This document shows, piece by piece, positions 26,069-37,634 of a stretch of DNA of 64,000 nt (its first letter is position 1; the number at the start of each line of letters is the position of its first letter). A program made the position numbers and the translations under genes. This DNA comes from Methylophilaceae bacterium. GTDB lineage: Bacteria; Pseudomonadota; Gammaproteobacteria; Burkholderiales; Methylophilaceae. Where the stretch lies: assembly GCA_947379975.1 (NCBI GenBank), contig CANCPF010000006.1, positions 10,960 through 74,959 of the forward strand. Reading direction: 5' to 3'. The notes beneath the pieces were generated by a model, which saw only the letters and a list, made by a program, of their open reading frames with translations, had not been told where the DNA came from and ran no database searches.

Positions 26069-27456
26069 TGCTACTTTCAGAAGCGGCAAAAGTGATGCAA
26101 GCGACGTTAATGGGTCCAGATGCAATGTTTAGCAGCGTTGGCACAGATAGCCGCAACATCACTAAAGGCCAGTTATTTGTTGCGTTAAAAGGCGATCATT
26201 TTGATGGACATGATTATGCTGAGCTAGCAATCAAGCAAGGTGCGGCAGCGGTGTTGGTGTCTCATCATATGTCATGTGCAGAGCCGGCGCTTATGGTGAG
26301 CGACACTTGTTTGGCCTTAGGACGGCTTGCCGCATATTGGCGCAATCAGTTCGCTATTCCAGTGGTAGCCATTACCGGCAGTAATGGTAAAACCACCGTC
26401 AAAGAAATGCTTGCTTCTATCTTAAAAGCAGGTAGCCATCAGCCTGATGAAGTATTAGCGACTGCGGGAAATTTAAATAACCATATTGGATTGCCGCTGA
26501 CTTTGCTTAAGCTGAATCAGCAGCATCGCTGCGCAGTGGTTGAAATGGGCATGAACCATACCGGTGAAATTAGTTATTTATCCCACATTGGCAGACCAAC
26601 CGTAGCGCTTATTAATAATGCCGGTAGCGCACATATTGGTGAACTGGGTTCTGTTGAAGCCATTGCTAAAGCTAAAGCGGAGATATTTGAAGGTTTATCT
26701 GAAGGTGGCATTGCAATTATTAACGCTGACGATGCTTTTGCGCCACTCTGGACGACGCTGTCTGGCAATCATCAAAAAATGACTTTTGGTTTGGAAAATA
26801 AAGCGGATGTTGCAGCGACTTATCGGCTGGAAGCCAGCGCTAGTGCACTTGAAATTAAAACGCCGCAAGGTGTAGTTAATGTGCAACTGCCAGCCCCAGG
26901 TAAACACAATGTACTTAATGCACTGGCCGCCACAACCGCGGCTTTGAGTCTAGGTGTGCCACTAAATATTATTGCTGCTGGCTTAGAAAGCTATGCTGGC
27001 GTGAAAGGTCGTTTGCAAGCGCTGGTTGGTATTAATGGCGCATTAGTCATTGATGATACGTACAACGCGAACCCGATGTCGATGAAAGTCGCTATTGATG
27101 TGTTGATGGCTAAAGCCGGTAAAAAGCTGTTGGTGCTGGGCGATATGGGTGAGTTGGGTGATAACGCCGCTGACTTACATGCAGAAATTGGTTCGTATGC
27201 CAAGGCTGCCGGTGTTGATGCACTATTCACTTTAGGTAATTTAAGTCAATCAATGAGTGCGGCATTTGGTGGCGGTGCAAAGCACTATCTAGATCCACAA
27301 GTCTTAGTAGCAGACTTAATTGCAAATATGCGCACAGGTGTGAATGTGCTGGTAAAAGGGTCCCGATTTATGGCTATGGAACGCGTTGTAAATAAGATAG
27401 TTTTAGAGCCTGCAACTGCTAAAAATAGCGATCAAAAAAATAGAGAGGTTCACTAA
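26065..27456 (+). CDS. murF: UDP-MurNAc-tripeptide:D-Ala-D-Ala ligase MurF
   Basis: MurF adds the D-Ala-D-Ala dipeptide, completing the pentapeptide precursor. The ATP loop TGSNGKTT lies near 103-110. The protein also has EMGMNHTGEI near 160, a DDTYNANP motif near 332-339 and LGDMGELG. Length 463 is normal. It starts in the last codons of murE and is followed with no gap by mraY. The D-Ala-D-Ala it uses is made by DdlB in the same cluster. Confidence 0.97.
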   Translation: MMLLSEAAKVMQATLMGPDAMFSSVGTDSRNITKGQLFVALKGDHFDGHDYAELAIKQGAAAVLVSHHMSCAEPALMVSDTCLALGRLAAYWRNQFAIPVVAITGSNGKTTVKEMLASILKAGSHQPDEVLATAGNLNNHIGLPLTLLKLNQQHRCAVVEMGMNHTGEISYLSHIGRPTVALINNAGSAHIGELGSVEAIAKAKAEIFEGLSEGGIAIINADDAFAPLWTTLSGNHQKMTFGLENKADVAATYRLEASASALEIKTPQGVVNVQLPAPGKHNVLNALAATTAALSLGVPLNIIAAGLESYAGVKGRLQALVGINGALVIDDTYNANPMSMKVAIDVLMAKAGKKLLVLGDMGELGDNAADLHAEIGSYAKAAGVDALFTLGNLSQSMSAAFGGGAKHYLDPQVLVADLIANMRTGVNVLVKGSRFMAMERVVNKIVLEPATAKNSDQKNREVH

Positions 27457-28560
27457 ATGTTATTAACATTAGCGCAATGGTTGGCACATGATATTCATGG
27501 ATTTCACGTGTTTAATTACATCACTTTACGTGCAGTGCTAGCTACCCTTACGGCACTAGCAATATCATTTATTGCCGGCCCAAGCATGATACGCAAACTG
27601 ACTGAATACAAAGTCGGCCAAGCGGTGCGTGATGATGGACCACAAACGCATCTTATTAAAACCGGTACGCCGACGATGGGCGGTGCGCTTATTTTGATTG
27701 CCATTGCCATTTCTACGCTGCTATGGGCCGATTTAAGTAATCGCTTTGTATGGGTGGTGTTAGCCACAACATTAGGTTTCGGCGCAGTTGGCTGGGTAGA
27801 TGATTACCGTAAAGTGGTGCATAAAAATCCGAAGGGCTTGTCAGCCAAAGCCAAGTTTTTCTGGCAAAGTTTAATCGGCATTGCCGTTGCCATTTTCTTA
27901 TTTAAAACACATACCAGCCCGGTAGAAACTACTTTAATAGTGCCATTTTTTAAACATCTAGTGCTGCCGTTAAGTGCTGTTGGATTCATGTTGTTAACCT
28001 ATTTGGTCGTGGTAGGTAGCAGTAATGCCGTGAACTTAACCGATGGGCTAGATGGATTAGCCATTTTGCCAACGGTGATGGTGGCAAGTGCGCTAGGTAT
28101 TTTTGCTTATGTGGCCGGACATTTGTACTTCTCTAGATATTTAGGCGTGCCTTACGTTGCAGGTGCTGGTGAGTTAATGGTTTTTTGCGCTGCAATGGCA
28201 GGTGCAGGTTTGGGATTTTTGTGGTTTAACGCCTATCCAGCAGAAGTTTTTATGGGCGATGTTGGTGCGTTGTCATTAGGCGCAGCGTTAGGTGTTGTGG
28301 CAGTAATTGTACGCCAAGAAATTATCTTATTCATTATGGGTGGCGTGTTTGTAGTTGAGACTTTTTCAGTAGCCGTGCAAGTGAGCTATTTTAAATATAC
28401 CAAACGAAAAACAGGTGTAGGTAAGCGGATATTTCTAATGGCACCACTACATCATCATTACGAAGAAAAGGGTTGGAAAGAAACACAAGTAGTGGTGCGT
28501 TTTTGGATTATCAGCATGATGTTGGTGCTGATTGGTTTGGCAAGTTTGAAATTAAGGTAA
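27457..28560 (+). CDS. mraY: Phospho-MurNAc-pentapeptide translocase MraY
   Basis: MraY transfers phospho-MurNAc-pentapeptide to undecaprenyl phosphate at the inner membrane, making lipid I. The 367-residue protein has about ten TM helices and the aspartate-rich motifs: VDDYRK near 111, NLTDGLDGL near 194-202 and [11 protein letters not shown] near 268. The late [13 protein letters not shown] motif is also present. Length is typical for proteobacteria. It directly abuts murF and precedes murD by 18 bases. Confidence 0.97.
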   Translation: MLLTLAQWLAHDIHGFHVFNYITLRAVLATLTALAISFIAGPSMIRKLTEYKVGQAVRDDGPQTHLIKTGTPTMGGALILIAIAISTLLWADLSNRFVWVVLATTLGFGAVGWVDDYRKVVHKNPKGLSAKAKFFWQSLIGIAVAIFLFKTHTSPVETTLIVPFFKHLVLPLSAVGFMLLTYLVVVGSSNAVNLTDGLDGLAILPTVMVASALGIFAYVAGHLYFSRYLGVPYVAGAGELMVFCAAMAGAGLGFLWFNAYPAEVFMGDVGALSLGAALGVVAVIVRQEIILFIMGGVFVVETFSVAVQVSYFKYTKRKTGVGKRIFLMAPLHHHYEEKGWKETQVVVRFWIISMMLVLIGLASLKLR

Positions 28561-28578
28561 TCAGGCCATTAAATAAAA

Positions 28579-29952
28579 ATGAAAATCGTGTTAAAAGACA
28601 AAAAAGTATTAGTGCTAGGCCTTGGTGAAACTGGGGTCTCAACCTTGCGTTGGTTAAACACGCAAGGCGCACATTTGTCTGTAGCCGATACCCGCGTAAA
28701 CGCGCCTGGCTTAGATGTTCTTAAGGCCGAGTTACCGCAAGTTGAAATTCATCTTGGGGCTTTTACCGCAGATGTATTTAGCGATTCAGAATTAATTGTG
28801 GCAAGCCCGGGCGTGCCATTGAGTGAGCCTGAAATTCAAGCGGCGATTAAACGCGGCATTACTGTTGTTGGTGATGTTGAGCTGTTTGCACAATATCGCC
28901 CAGCCAGTGCCAAAGTCATTGCGATTACTGGCGCCAATGGTAAAACTACCGTCACAACATTAGTCGGTGAAATGTGTAAAGCAGCAGGCTTAAAAACCAT
29001 AGTCGCCGGCAATATTGGTTTGCCTGTACTAGATACATTAAGCATGGAGGCACCAGATGTTTACGTTTTGGAGCTATCTAGTTTTCAGCTAGAAACAACC
29101 AGCACTTTACAAATTGATGCCGCCACCATGCTGAATCTTTCTGAAGATCATATGGATAGATATGCAAGCTTTCAGGATTATGCCATTGCTAAAGCGCGTA
29201 TTTTTTACAATGCCGCGATTCAAGTGCTTAACCGTGACGATGCCTGGAGCATGATGATGGCACGTCCGAAGTTGACGCAAATAACTTTTGGTTTGTCTGA
29301 TGTTACTGAAGACGGTGCTTATGGTTTACAGCAAGTCGATGGCGATACTTGGCTGTGCGTAGGCGAGAAAGAGCTTATTAATATATCAGACCTTAAGATT
29401 GTCGGTTTGCATAACGCGGCTAATGCACTAGCCGCGGTAGCTTTATGCCGCGCAATTGGCGTGGATTACGCGCCTATTATTCAAACGCTTTATAACTTTA
29501 AAGGGTTGCCGCATCGTGTGGAATGGGTCGCTAATATTAGTGATGTCGATTATTACGATGATTCAAAAGGCACTAACGTCGGTGCTACTTGTGCAGCTAT
29601 TGCCGGTTTATATAAAGATGGTTTTCCACAAAAAATAGTATTGATTGCAGGTGGCGAAGGAAAAGGGCAGGACTTCTCTCCATTAGCAACAGCGGTGACA
29701 GAAAATACCCGCGCAGTAGTATTGATAGGCCGTGATGCAGCGCTGATTGAAGCGGCAATGTTAAATACTCATGTCCCTTTATATCACGCACTTGATTTAC
29801 CTGAAGCCGTGAACATTGCAAAAAAACTAGCCCAAGCTGGTGATGCTGTTTTGCTTTCACCAGCCTGTGCTAGTTTTGATATGTTCAAAAATTATGTACA
29901 TCGCGCAGAAGTCTTTGTGAGTGCCGTGGCTCGTTTGCAGGAGGCCGCATGA
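28579..29952 (+). CDS. murD: UDP-MurNAc-L-alanine:D-glutamate ligase MurD
   Basis: MurD adds D-glutamate to UDP-MurNAc-L-Ala. The N-terminal Rossmann motif VLGLGETG is near 12-19, the ATP loop TGANGKTT near 117-124, and [11 protein letters not shown] and DDSKGTN near 335 are characteristic Mur-ligase motifs. Length 457 is slightly above E. coli's 438. It is 18 bases after mraY and overlaps ftsW by 4 bases. Confidence 0.97.
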   Translation: MKIVLKDKKVLVLGLGETGVSTLRWLNTQGAHLSVADTRVNAPGLDVLKAELPQVEIHLGAFTADVFSDSELIVASPGVPLSEPEIQAAIKRGITVVGDVELFAQYRPASAKVIAITGANGKTTVTTLVGEMCKAAGLKTIVAGNIGLPVLDTLSMEAPDVYVLELSSFQLETTSTLQIDAATMLNLSEDHMDRYASFQDYAIAKARIFYNAAIQVLNRDDAWSMMMARPKLTQITFGLSDVTEDGAYGLQQVDGDTWLCVGEKELINISDLKIVGLHNAANALAAVALCRAIGVDYAPIIQTLYNFKGLPHRVEWVANISDVDYYDDSKGTNVGATCAAIAGLYKDGFPQKIVLIAGGEGKGQDFSPLATAVTENTRAVVLIGRDAALIEAAMLNTHVPLYHALDLPEAVNIAKKLAQAGDAVLLSPACASFDMFKNYVHRAEVFVSAVARLQEAA

Positions 29953-31112
29953 TCACCAAAATGTTAAACCGCGATCGCATAAATTCGCCTAGCTACGATC
30001 AAGGATTATTGTGGACCGTATTATGCTTATTAGGTATCGGTTTGGTGATGGTCTATTCAGCCTCAATTGCCATTGCTGAAGCGGATAAGGGCGTGGGCCA
30101 TAACAGCGGTTATTACTTAGTACACCAAGCTATATTTATGCTGGTAGCGCTAGTTGCCTCATTTGTCGCGTTCAATGTGCCGATTGCTTGGTGGCAAAAA
30201 ATGGCACCGTTCTTATTCCTAGTGGGGCTAACGCTATTGGTATTAGTGCTAATTCCTGGTATTGGCCTTAAAGCGGGCGGTAGCCGTCGCTGGTTAAGAA
30301 TGTTTGTAATTAATCCACAGCCGTCTGAGTTTATGAAGCTATTTGCCGCCATGTACGTAGCCGATTACACCGTGCGTAAGGCTGCCGTGATGGATAGTTT
30401 TAGAAAGGGCTTCTTGCCGATGCTAGTGGTCATGCTGATGGTGGGTGGTCTGTTATTACGCGAGCCAGATTTTGGTGCTTTTGCGGTGATTGCGGCAATC
30501 TCTATTTCAATATTATGGCTAGGCGGCATTAATGGTCGAATTTTTGCTGGTTTGCTAGTGCTGCTAGTGGTTGGATTTGTGTTCTTGATCTGGAGTTCAC
30601 CTTACAGACTAGAGCGCGTGATTGGTTTTATGGATCCATGGGCTGATCCGTATGGAAAAGGTTATCAGCTTTCACATGCGCTTATCGCATTTGGCCGAGG
30701 CGAGTGGTTCGGTGTGGGTCTGGGTGCCAGTGTAGAAAAATTATTATATCTACCAGAAGCGCATACCGACTTTTTACTCGCAGTAATTGCCGAAGAATTA
30801 GGGTTTGTTGGCGTGCTAGCGGTGGTTGGATTGTTTGCTTGGATCGTGATTCGTTCGTTCAGCATTGCCAAAGAAGCGATTGAGAATGAGCGCTATTTTG
30901 CTGCCTTGCTGGCACAAGGTTTAGGCGTTTGGATGGGCGTCCAAGGCATTATCAATATGGGCGTAAATATGGGTTTGTTGCCCACTAAAGGGCTTACTTT
31001 GCCTTTATTATCTTTTGGTGGTAGCGGAATTTTAGCCAATTGTATTGCCATGGCTATCGTGCTCAGAATCGATTTTGAAAATCGCCGTTTGCAAAAAGGT
31101 TTGCCATCATGA
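29949..31112 (+). CDS. ftsW: Septal peptidoglycan glycosyltransferase FtsW (SEDS)
   Basis: FtsW polymerises lipid II at the septum with FtsI. The 387-residue protein has ten predicted TM segments, an early [13 protein letters not shown] helix, the [11 protein letters not shown] region, and the loop [16 protein letters not shown] near 273-288 that holds the catalytic-region Asp of SEDS proteins. The [16 protein letters not shown] motif near 345-360 is diagnostic. It lies between murD and murG, overlapping each by 4 bases. Confidence 0.97.
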   Translation: MITKMLNRDRINSPSYDQGLLWTVLCLLGIGLVMVYSASIAIAEADKGVGHNSGYYLVHQAIFMLVALVASFVAFNVPIAWWQKMAPFLFLVGLTLLVLVLIPGIGLKAGGSRRWLRMFVINPQPSEFMKLFAAMYVADYTVRKAAVMDSFRKGFLPMLVVMLMVGGLLLREPDFGAFAVIAAISISILWLGGINGRIFAGLLVLLVVGFVFLIWSSPYRLERVIGFMDPWADPYGKGYQLSHALIAFGRGEWFGVGLGASVEKLLYLPEAHTDFLLAVIAEELGFVGVLAVVGLFAWIVIRSFSIAKEAIENERYFAALLAQGLGVWMGVQGIINMGVNMGLLPTKGLTLPLLSFGGSGILANCIAMAIVLRIDFENRRLQKGLPS

Positions 31113-32173
31113 GAAAAACGCTAATGATTATGGCCGGCGGTACAGGCGGACACGTATATCCGGCAATGGCAGTGGCTGATTATTTAAAAGCCGAAGGCTG
31201 GGAAATTGTTTGGTTATGCACCGAAGGTGGCATGGAAAATAGATTGATTGCCGATAAAGGCTATCAGAAAGCCATGATTACCATGCGCGGTGTCCGTGGT
31301 AAAGGATTGTTGGGTTGGTTATTGTTGCCGGTTAAATTAAGCATTGCACTAATACAATCTTATCAAGCAATTACGAAATTTAAGCCTAATCTTGTTTTAG
31401 GTATGGGTGGTTTTGCTGCGTTTCCTGGCGGCTTGATGGCTAGTTTACTGCGTAAACCATTGCTGATTCATGAGCAAAACTCGGTTGCTGGTTTAACCAA
31501 TAAAACCTTAGCGCATTTTGCCACTAAGGTTTTGGCCGCCTTCCCCGCAGCTTTTGGTGATAAGGCAATTTTGCTTGGTAATCCTGTGCGTGAAGACATT
31601 ACCCAAATATTGCCACCAGAAATTCGGTTGGCCACACGTACAGGACCATTAAGGTTATTAGTAGTTGGTGGCAGCTTAGGTGCGCAAGCCTTGAACGAAG
31701 TGTTGCCAAAAGCCCTAGCTGAAATGGCGATAGACAGTCGTCCGCTAGTGGTGCATCAAGCCGGTGAAAAACACATCACTAAATTGCAAGCTAATTACCA
31801 AGAGCATCATGTTGAGGCAGAGGCAAAAGCATTCATTAATGATATGGCGGAAATTTACAACTGGGCTGATATTGTGATTTGCCGTTCAGGCGCACTGACC
31901 GTTGCAGAAGTTTCAGCCGCGGGTATTGCTAGTGTATTAGTGCCTTTTCCATACGCGGTAGACGATCACCAAACTAGCAATGCGCATTATTTATCTGACG
32001 CTGGTGCGGCGATATTAATGCCACAAGGTGCATTTACCGTAGCAAAAATAGCCGCCTTACTACAAGGATTAACTCGAGAACAATGTTTAACTATGGCCAT
32101 TAAAGCCCGCGCATTGGGCAAGCCACAAGCCACTGCCGATGTTGCCAATATCTGTAAGGAGTTAGCCGCATGA
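31109..32173 (+). CDS. murG: UDP-GlcNAc:lipid I N-acetylglucosaminyltransferase MurG
   Basis: MurG converts lipid I to lipid II at the inner face of the membrane. The 354-residue GT28 protein has the [10 protein letters not shown] motif at about 9-18, the [10 protein letters not shown] loop near 99-108, HEQNSVAG near 127-134 and the C-domain [11 protein letters not shown] and RSGALTVAE motifs. Its ATG overlaps the ftsW stop and its end overlaps murC by 4 bases. Confidence 0.97.
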   Translation: MRKTLMIMAGGTGGHVYPAMAVADYLKAEGWEIVWLCTEGGMENRLIADKGYQKAMITMRGVRGKGLLGWLLLPVKLSIALIQSYQAITKFKPNLVLGMGGFAAFPGGLMASLLRKPLLIHEQNSVAGLTNKTLAHFATKVLAAFPAAFGDKAILLGNPVREDITQILPPEIRLATRTGPLRLLVVGGSLGAQALNEVLPKALAEMAIDSRPLVVHQAGEKHITKLQANYQEHHVEAEAKAFINDMAEIYNWADIVICRSGALTVAEVSAAGIASVLVPFPYAVDDHQTSNAHYLSDAGAAILMPQGAFTVAKIAALLQGLTREQCLTMAIKARALGKPQATADVANICKELAA

Positions 32174-33609
32174 AACATAAGGTAAAGAATATTCATTTCA
32201 TTGGCATTGGTGGCTCTGGCATGAGTGGTATTGCAGAAGTGTTGATTAACTTAGACTTCACAGTCACTGGCTCTGATTTAGCAGTTAATGCGACTACTCA
32301 GCGCTTAATTGATTTTGGCGCAACCGTCTACCAAGGTCATGCCGCTGAAAACTTGGGTAAAGCCGATGTGGTAGTCGTATCAAGTGCAGTCAATGAAGAA
32401 AACCCAGAAGTGAAAGCTGCTAGAGCTAAAAAAATTCCTGTCGTGCCACGAGCTTTAATGTTGGCTGAATTAATGCGCTTTAGGCAAGGTATTGCTGTAG
32501 CAGGTACACATGGTAAAACGACCACTACTAGTTTAATCGCTAGTATCTTGGCCGAAGCTGGTATGGATCCAACGTTTGTGATTGGCGGAAAATTAGAGGC
32601 GGCAAATGCAAACGCCAAGCTAGGTACTGGTGAGTATATTGTTGCAGAGGCAGATGAATCAGATGCGTCATTCTTGCATTTGACGCCGGTAATGGCGGTG
32701 GTCACAAATATTGACCAAGATCATATGGATACCTATGAGCATAGCTTTGACAAGCTCAAAAGCGCCTTCGTGGAATTTTTACAGCAATTGCCGTTTTGGG
32801 GTATGGCGGTGGTGTGCTTAGACGACGCCAATATTCGCGAAATTTTGCCGCGTGTGACTAAGCCTGTGATGACTTATGGCTTTAGTGAAGAGGCTAAAGT
32901 CAGAGCGATTAATGTGCGTGCTGATGATGGAAAGATGCATTTCACCGTGCAAATAATCAATGGCGTTAAGCATGAGTTTGATGTGACATTAAATCTGCCA
33001 GGCAACCATTATGTATTGAATGCGCTGGCGGCCATTGCTATTGCCAGTGAGCTTAATGTGCCAGACGCAGCCATTGTAAAAGCCTTAAAAGAATTCAAGG
33101 GTGTAGGCCGTCGTTTTGAGCGTTATGGCGAAATTAATACAAGCGTTATAAGTGGTCGCGCTGAAGGCACATTCACCTTGATTGATGATTATGGACATCA
33201 TCCAGTAGAAATGCAGGCTGTTATCGCTGCCGCACGGGCAGCCTTTCCTAATCGACGCTTGGTGATGGCGTTTCAGCCACATCGTTATACCCGTACGCGT
33301 GATTGTTTTGAAGATTTTGTCCGTGTGTTATCTAGCGCCGATGCAGTTTTGCTGACTGAAGTTTATTCAGCGGGCGAAGCGCCGATTATTGCGGCAGATA
33401 CGCGCTCACTCATACGCTCGATTCGTGTGGCAGGCAAGGTAGAACCACTCTTTGTAGAAACGACAGATGCATTACCAGAAGCGATTATGAATATGGCGCG
33501 CACCAATGATGTGGTCATTGTAATGGGTGCTGGCTCTATTGGACACGTGGCAGAAAAAACAAAAGCGCTTTCAAATCACGCCGTAACGATTGGTGAGCTG
33601 AACCAGTGA
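32170..33609 (+). CDS. murC: UDP-MurNAc:L-alanine ligase MurC
   Basis: MurC adds the first amino acid to UDP-MurNAc. The N-terminal motif [15 protein letters not shown] lies near 9-23, the ATP loop [10 protein letters not shown] near 114-123, then [10 protein letters not shown] and a C-domain FQPHRYTRT. Length 479 is normal. About ten residues ([10 protein letters not shown] region near 320) form a short insertion before the conserved IDDYGHHP motif. It overlaps murG and murB by 4 bases each. Confidence 0.97.
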   Translation: MKHKVKNIHFIGIGGSGMSGIAEVLINLDFTVTGSDLAVNATTQRLIDFGATVYQGHAAENLGKADVVVVSSAVNEENPEVKAARAKKIPVVPRALMLAELMRFRQGIAVAGTHGKTTTTSLIASILAEAGMDPTFVIGGKLEAANANAKLGTGEYIVAEADESDASFLHLTPVMAVVTNIDQDHMDTYEHSFDKLKSAFVEFLQQLPFWGMAVVCLDDANIREILPRVTKPVMTYGFSEEAKVRAINVRADDGKMHFTVQIINGVKHEFDVTLNLPGNHYVLNALAAIAIASELNVPDAAIVKALKEFKGVGRRFERYGEINTSVISGRAEGTFTLIDDYGHHPVEMQAVIAAARAAFPNRRLVMAFQPHRYTRTRDCFEDFVRVLSSADAVLLTEVYSAGEAPIIAADTRSLIRSIRVAGKVEPLFVETTDALPEAIMNMARTNDVVIVMGAGSIGHVAEKTKALSNHAVTIGELNQ

Positions 33610-34499
33610 CGAATAAAGCGACACATACATTTGCCGGTAAGTTGCTCTTAAATGAGCCGTTGGCGCGCTATACCAGTTGGCGTGTAGGCGGTATCGCTGA
33701 TCAACTATACATTCCAGCCGATTTGGATGATTTGTGCTTGTTCTTAAAAAGTTTAAACGCGTTACAGCCGGTTTATTTTATTGGCTTAGGATCCAACCTA
33801 TTGGTGCGTGATGGTGGTTTGCGTGGGACAGTCATTCTGATGCATAACGTATTGACCGCGCTGAAAATGGATGGTGATCTTGTTTATGTGGAAGCCGGTG
33901 TAACTTGTGGAAAGTTGGCAAAATTTAGTGCAAAACAAGCGAAGCAAGGCGGTGAGTTTTTTGCTGGTATTCCAGGCACGCTAGGTGGTGCACTGGCGAT
34001 GAACGCAGGTTGCTATGGCTGTGAAACTTGGCAAATGGTACGTCGCGTAATGACTGTCAATCGACTTGGCGAATTACATACACGTAATGCCGCTGAATAC
34101 GTTGCAAGTTATCGCCATATTGCAATGCCGGTAAATGATGAATGGTTTGTTGCCGCTTGGTTAGCGTTTGAGCCTGGCGATGCGGATGAGTCAGCACAAA
34201 ATATTAAGGATTTATTAGCGCAGCGTTTAGCTTCACAGCCGCTTAACTTACCTAGTGCTGGTTCTACATTTAGAAATCCGCTGGGAGATTATGCTGCAAG
34301 GTTGATTGAAGCTAGTGGACTAAAAGGGTACATCATTGGCGGTGCGCAAGTTTCTGAAAAACACGCTAACTTTATTGTGAATGTGGGTGGCGCAAATGCC
34401 CTAGACATAGAGTTGCTGATTAAACATATGTACGACACGGTATTGCAGGAACATGGCGTTTCCTTGCAGCAAGAAGTGAAAGTGATCGGGGAATATTAA
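33606..34499 (+). CDS. murB: UDP-N-acetylenolpyruvoylglucosamine reductase MurB
   Basis: MurB reduces enolpyruvyl-UDP-GlcNAc to UDP-MurNAc using NADPH and FAD. The 297-residue protein has the [11 protein letters not shown] start motif, [10 protein letters not shown] near 56-65, [15 protein letters not shown] near 121-135 and the SAGSTFRNP motif near 219-227 with the catalytic Ser. It lacks the extra loop of the longer E. coli type. It overlaps murC by 4 bases and ends 2 bases before ddlB. Confidence 0.96.
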   Translation: MTNKATHTFAGKLLLNEPLARYTSWRVGGIADQLYIPADLDDLCLFLKSLNALQPVYFIGLGSNLLVRDGGLRGTVILMHNVLTALKMDGDLVYVEAGVTCGKLAKFSAKQAKQGGEFFAGIPGTLGGALAMNAGCYGCETWQMVRRVMTVNRLGELHTRNAAEYVASYRHIAMPVNDEWFVAAWLAFEPGDADESAQNIKDLLAQRLASQPLNLPSAGSTFRNPLGDYAARLIEASGLKGYIIGGAQVSEKHANFIVNVGGANALDIELLIKHMYDTVLQEHGVSLQQEVKVIGEY

Positions 34500-34501
34500 C
34501 C

Positions 34502-35470
34502 GTGATAAGTTTAGATGAAAATATGCCTAAGAAAATTGACATGAATAAAAGGTTTGGGAAAGTTGCCGTATTGCTTGGTGGAAATTCTGGCGAGCGGGAA
34601 GTGTCGCTCAAAAGTGGCGTGGCAGTTTTGTCTGCCCTGCAAGCGCAAGGGATAGATGCACATGGTTTTGATCCGCGTGAAAAACCATTACATGACCTAG
34701 AAAGCTTTGACCGAGTATTCATTAATTTACACGGTCGTTTTGGCGAAGACGGCTGCATACAAGGCGCACTGGAAATGCTACATATTCCATATACCGGTAG
34801 CGGCGTGATGGCCTCTGCTATAGGAATGGATAAATGGCGTACTAAGTTATTGTGGCGCGCAACCAATGTGGTAACGCCAGACTTTGAATTAGTCACCGCT
34901 AACAGTGACTTTGCGGCAATTGAAGCAAAATTAGGTTTGCCTTTGTTTGTAAAGCCAGCCAATGAAGGCTCCAGCATAGGGATTAGCAAAGTTAAAGAAT
35001 CTGGCGGATTAGAAGCTGCTTATAAGATTGCCGCTGAAGCTGACCCGTTAGTGATCGCTGAAAAATTTGTGGATGGTGGTGAATATACCGTGGGCATTAT
35101 CGGCAATGGCCAAGCAAATGGTGATTTTATGGCCCTGCCTATTATTCGTATTGTGCCTAAAAATGAATTTTATGATTTTGAGGCGAAATATTTACGCAAC
35201 GATACTGAGTATCTGTGCCCATGCGGATTAAGTGCAGAAAAAGAGGCGCAGATTCAACAAGAAGCATTGTTGGCATTTAGAGCGATTGGTTGCAAAGGTT
35301 GGGGACGGGTAGATTTTTTAATGGACAGCGCCGGCAATCATTACTTTTTAGAAGTGAATACCAGTCCAGGGATGACCGATCATAGTTTAGTGCCGATGGC
35401 AGCGAAGGCGGCTGGCATTGGTTTTGAGGAATTAGTTGTGCGCATTTTGGAGTTGGCTGATGTGGGATAA
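34502..35470 (+). CDS. ddlB: D-alanine:D-alanine ligase
   Basis: Ddl makes the D-Ala-D-Ala dipeptide used by MurF. The ATP-grasp fold is evident from [16 protein letters not shown] near 24-39, the HGRFGEDG motif, [10 protein letters not shown] near 155-164 and the C-terminal [13 protein letters not shown] motif. A GTG start at 34502 was chosen because GGGGA lies 9 bases upstream; ATGs at 34523 and 34541 would give shorter forms closer to the usual 306 residues. Length is 322. It overlaps ftsQ by 11 bases. Confidence 0.95.
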   Translation: MISLDENMPKKIDMNKRFGKVAVLLGGNSGEREVSLKSGVAVLSALQAQGIDAHGFDPREKPLHDLESFDRVFINLHGRFGEDGCIQGALEMLHIPYTGSGVMASAIGMDKWRTKLLWRATNVVTPDFELVTANSDFAAIEAKLGLPLFVKPANEGSSIGISKVKESGGLEAAYKIAAEADPLVIAEKFVDGGEYTVGIIGNGQANGDFMALPIIRIVPKNEFYDFEAKYLRNDTEYLCPCGLSAEKEAQIQQEALLAFRAIGCKGWGRVDFLMDSAGNHYFLEVNTSPGMTDHSLVPMAAKAAGIGFEELVVRILELADVG

Positions 35471-36293
35471 ACCTACATTACTTAACTGGATAGCCAACCT
35501 CTTGTTTGCCTTGAGTGTGGTGGTGATGTTATATGCGGTCTTATATGCTGTGGTGCATCTGCCAATATTTCCATTACGTGAAGTGAAGGTAGACGGACAG
35601 TTAAGCCATGTAAGCCGTGAGCAGGTCAAGTTGATTGTAGATAAGCACCTCAAAGGTAACTTTTTTACCTTAGATTTAATTAAGGCCCGTGATGCATTTG
35701 AGAAGTTGCCTTGGGCCCGTAAGGTTAGTTTACGCCGCCGTTGGCCAGATAGCTTAGAAGTGATGATAGAAGAGCATCAAGAATTAGCGAGGTGGGGCAC
35801 TGTTGCCTTGGTTGATACGCATGGTGATTTGTTTCATGCCGCATCTGGCAGTGATTTACCGGTATTTTATGGTCCAGGTGATGGCGCAATGGAAATTGCC
35901 GCGCAATATGGAGAATTTAGTAAATCATTAAAAGTAGCTAATTTAGAGGTGGCTAATTTAACGCTCACGCCAAGACGTGCATGGCAAATAACCACAAAAG
36001 ATGGCATGGTCATTGAGTTAGGGCGGGTTGAGATGCAAGCAAGATTAGATAAATTTGCTAACGTATACAACACGACCATAGCCGGACTGAATAAAAAGAT
36101 TGCCTACGTAGATTTACGCTATCCAAATGGATTTGCAATGCGTAAACCGACAGAAATGAACAGTAAGCATGAAGTTAAATTGACCAATGCAAAACCAAAT
36201 TATATGAAAGCTAGTGATGTTAAAGCTGGTGATGTTAAAGCGGCTGATCTTAAATCTAGCACTATTAATAAACAGAGACAAACCGTGCATTAA
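35460..36293 (+). CDS. ftsQ: Cell division protein FtsQ with Lys-rich repeated tail
   Basis: FtsQ is a bitopic membrane protein that recruits FtsB/FtsL to the divisome. From ATG 35460 (GGAG 7 bases upstream) the protein has 277 residues: a TM helix near 11-32, a POTRA domain starting [13 protein letters not shown], and the beta domain with [17 protein letters not shown]. After the conserved [14 protein letters not shown] motif it has a nonconserved tail of about 45 residues. Within it three 15-base tandem repeats encode A-x-D-V/L-K units. A longer frame from 35436 adds eight residues but lacks a good ribosome site. Confidence 0.94.
   Translation: MWDKPTLLNWIANLLFALSVVVMLYAVLYAVVHLPIFPLREVKVDGQLSHVSREQVKLIVDKHLKGNFFTLDLIKARDAFEKLPWARKVSLRRRWPDSLEVMIEEHQELARWGTVALVDTHGDLFHAASGSDLPVFYGPGDGAMEIAAQYGEFSKSLKVANLEVANLTLTPRRAWQITTKDGMVIELGRVEMQARLDKFANVYNTTIAGLNKKIAYVDLRYPNGFAMRKPTEMNSKHEVKLTNAKPNYMKASDVKAGDVKAADLKSSTINKQRQTVH
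36210..36254 (+). repeat. Three 15-base tandem repeats in the ftsQ 3' end
   Basis: Units at 36210-36224, 36225-36239 and 36240-36254 are 11-14 of 15 identical to each other and encode [10 protein letters not shown] and AADLK. The array sits in the nonconserved C-terminal tail, so unit number could vary between strains without harming the core. Confidence 0.9.
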
Positions 36294-36311
36294 TCACGGA
36301 GGGAGTAAGCC

Positions 36312-37550
36312 ATGAGTAGAGTGAAAGAAGATAAGAATTTAATCGTAGGCCTAGATATAGGCACATCAAAAATTGTGGCTATTGTTGCTGAATTGCAGCC
36401 AGAAGGTACGATAAAAGTGATTGGGCTTGGTCAGCATGTGTCACGCGGCTTAAAAAAGGGTGTGGTCATTAATATTGAATCGACCATGCAATCAATACAG
36501 CGCGCATTAGAAGAAGCTGAGCTAATGGCCGATTGCAAAATCAATAATGTCTATACCGGCATTGCTGGAAGCCATATAAAAAGCTTGAACTCTCATGGCA
36601 TGGTTAAGATTAAAGATGCCGAAGTGACACAGATGGATGTAGATAGGGTGATTGAAACTGCTCGTGCGATTGCATTGCCGGCAGATCAACAAATACTTCA
36701 TATTCTGACGCAGGAATTTATTATTGACGGCCAAGAAGATGTGCGTGAGCCACTCGGCATGAGCGGCATGAAGCTTGAGGTAAAAGTGCATATTGTGACG
36801 GGCGCAGTGGCTGCTGCACAAAATATCGTTAAATGCATCAAGCGCTGTGGAATTGAAGTGAGTGATTTAATTTTACAACCGCTAGCTTCTAGCCTTGCAG
36901 TTTTAACTGAAGATGAAAAAGAGTTGGGTGTTTGCCTGGTAGATATTGGTGGTGGCACCACTGATATCGCAGTATTCAAACAAGGTGCAATTCGCCATAC
37001 AGCGGTAGTACCTATTGCCGGCGACCAAATGACTAACGATGTGGCGGTGGCTTTCCGCACGCCTACACAATCTGCTGAGGATATAAAAGTTAAACATGGC
37101 TGCGCATTACGCCAATTAGCCGACCCACGTGAAGTGGTTGAAGTGCCTGGCGTAGATGGCCGCGAGCCGCGCCAACTATCAGTACAAACCTTAGCCGAAG
37201 TGCTAGAACCACGCGTAGTTGAGTTATACGAAATGGTTTTGAATGAATTACGTCGCAGCGGTATGGAAGAAATGATTGCCTCTGGTGTCGTGATTACTGG
37301 CGGCTCAGCCATGATGCGTGGCATGGTGGAATTAGGCGAAGAGATCTTTCATATGCCAGTACGTATGGGTCTACCGAGATACGTCGGCGGCTTGTCAGAA
37401 GTGGTCAGCAATCCAAGATACGCCACTGGAGTGGGCTTAGTGTTGATGGGCAAGCAGCAATTAGAGAGGCATTTAAACGGGCAATTAGAAGTTAATTCGT
37501 TTGCACGCATGCTGGAAAAAATGAAAAGTTGGTTTCAAGGTAATTTTTAA
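36312..37550 (+). CDS. ftsA: Cell division protein FtsA
   Basis: FtsA is the actin-like ATPase that anchors FtsZ to the inner membrane. The 412-residue protein has the phosphate-1 motif GLDIGTSKI near 13-21, the 1C subdomain after about 85, the phosphate-2 motif LVDIGGGTTDIAVF near 206-219 and the adenosine motif VITGGSAMMRG. A C-terminal amphipathic helix (MLEKMKSWFQGNF) is the expected membrane anchor. A GGAGGGAG ribosome site precedes the ATG. It is 18 bases after ftsQ and 84 bases before ftsZ. Confidence 0.97.
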   Translation: MSRVKEDKNLIVGLDIGTSKIVAIVAELQPEGTIKVIGLGQHVSRGLKKGVVINIESTMQSIQRALEEAELMADCKINNVYTGIAGSHIKSLNSHGMVKIKDAEVTQMDVDRVIETARAIALPADQQILHILTQEFIIDGQEDVREPLGMSGMKLEVKVHIVTGAVAAAQNIVKCIKRCGIEVSDLILQPLASSLAVLTEDEKELGVCLVDIGGGTTDIAVFKQGAIRHTAVVPIAGDQMTNDVAVAFRTPTQSAEDIKVKHGCALRQLADPREVVEVPGVDGREPRQLSVQTLAEVLEPRVVELYEMVLNELRRSGMEEMIASGVVITGGSAMMRGMVELGEEIFHMPVRMGLPRYVGGLSEVVSNPRYATGVGLVLMGKQQLERHLNGQLEVNSFARMLEKMKSWFQGNF

Positions 37551-37634
37551 TAAAAATTAGCTTGGTAAGTGTAAGGCAGGTAATAGGCAGTTCAGGCAGA
37601 AGTACATTAGTTAATAAAAAAGAGGAGATACAAA

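Noticed and set aside
36522..37324. Long minus-strand frames opposite ftsA and ftsZ
   Set aside because: They are shadows of strongly coding plus-strand genes, with the Ser/Thr/Pro-rich look of antisense translation.
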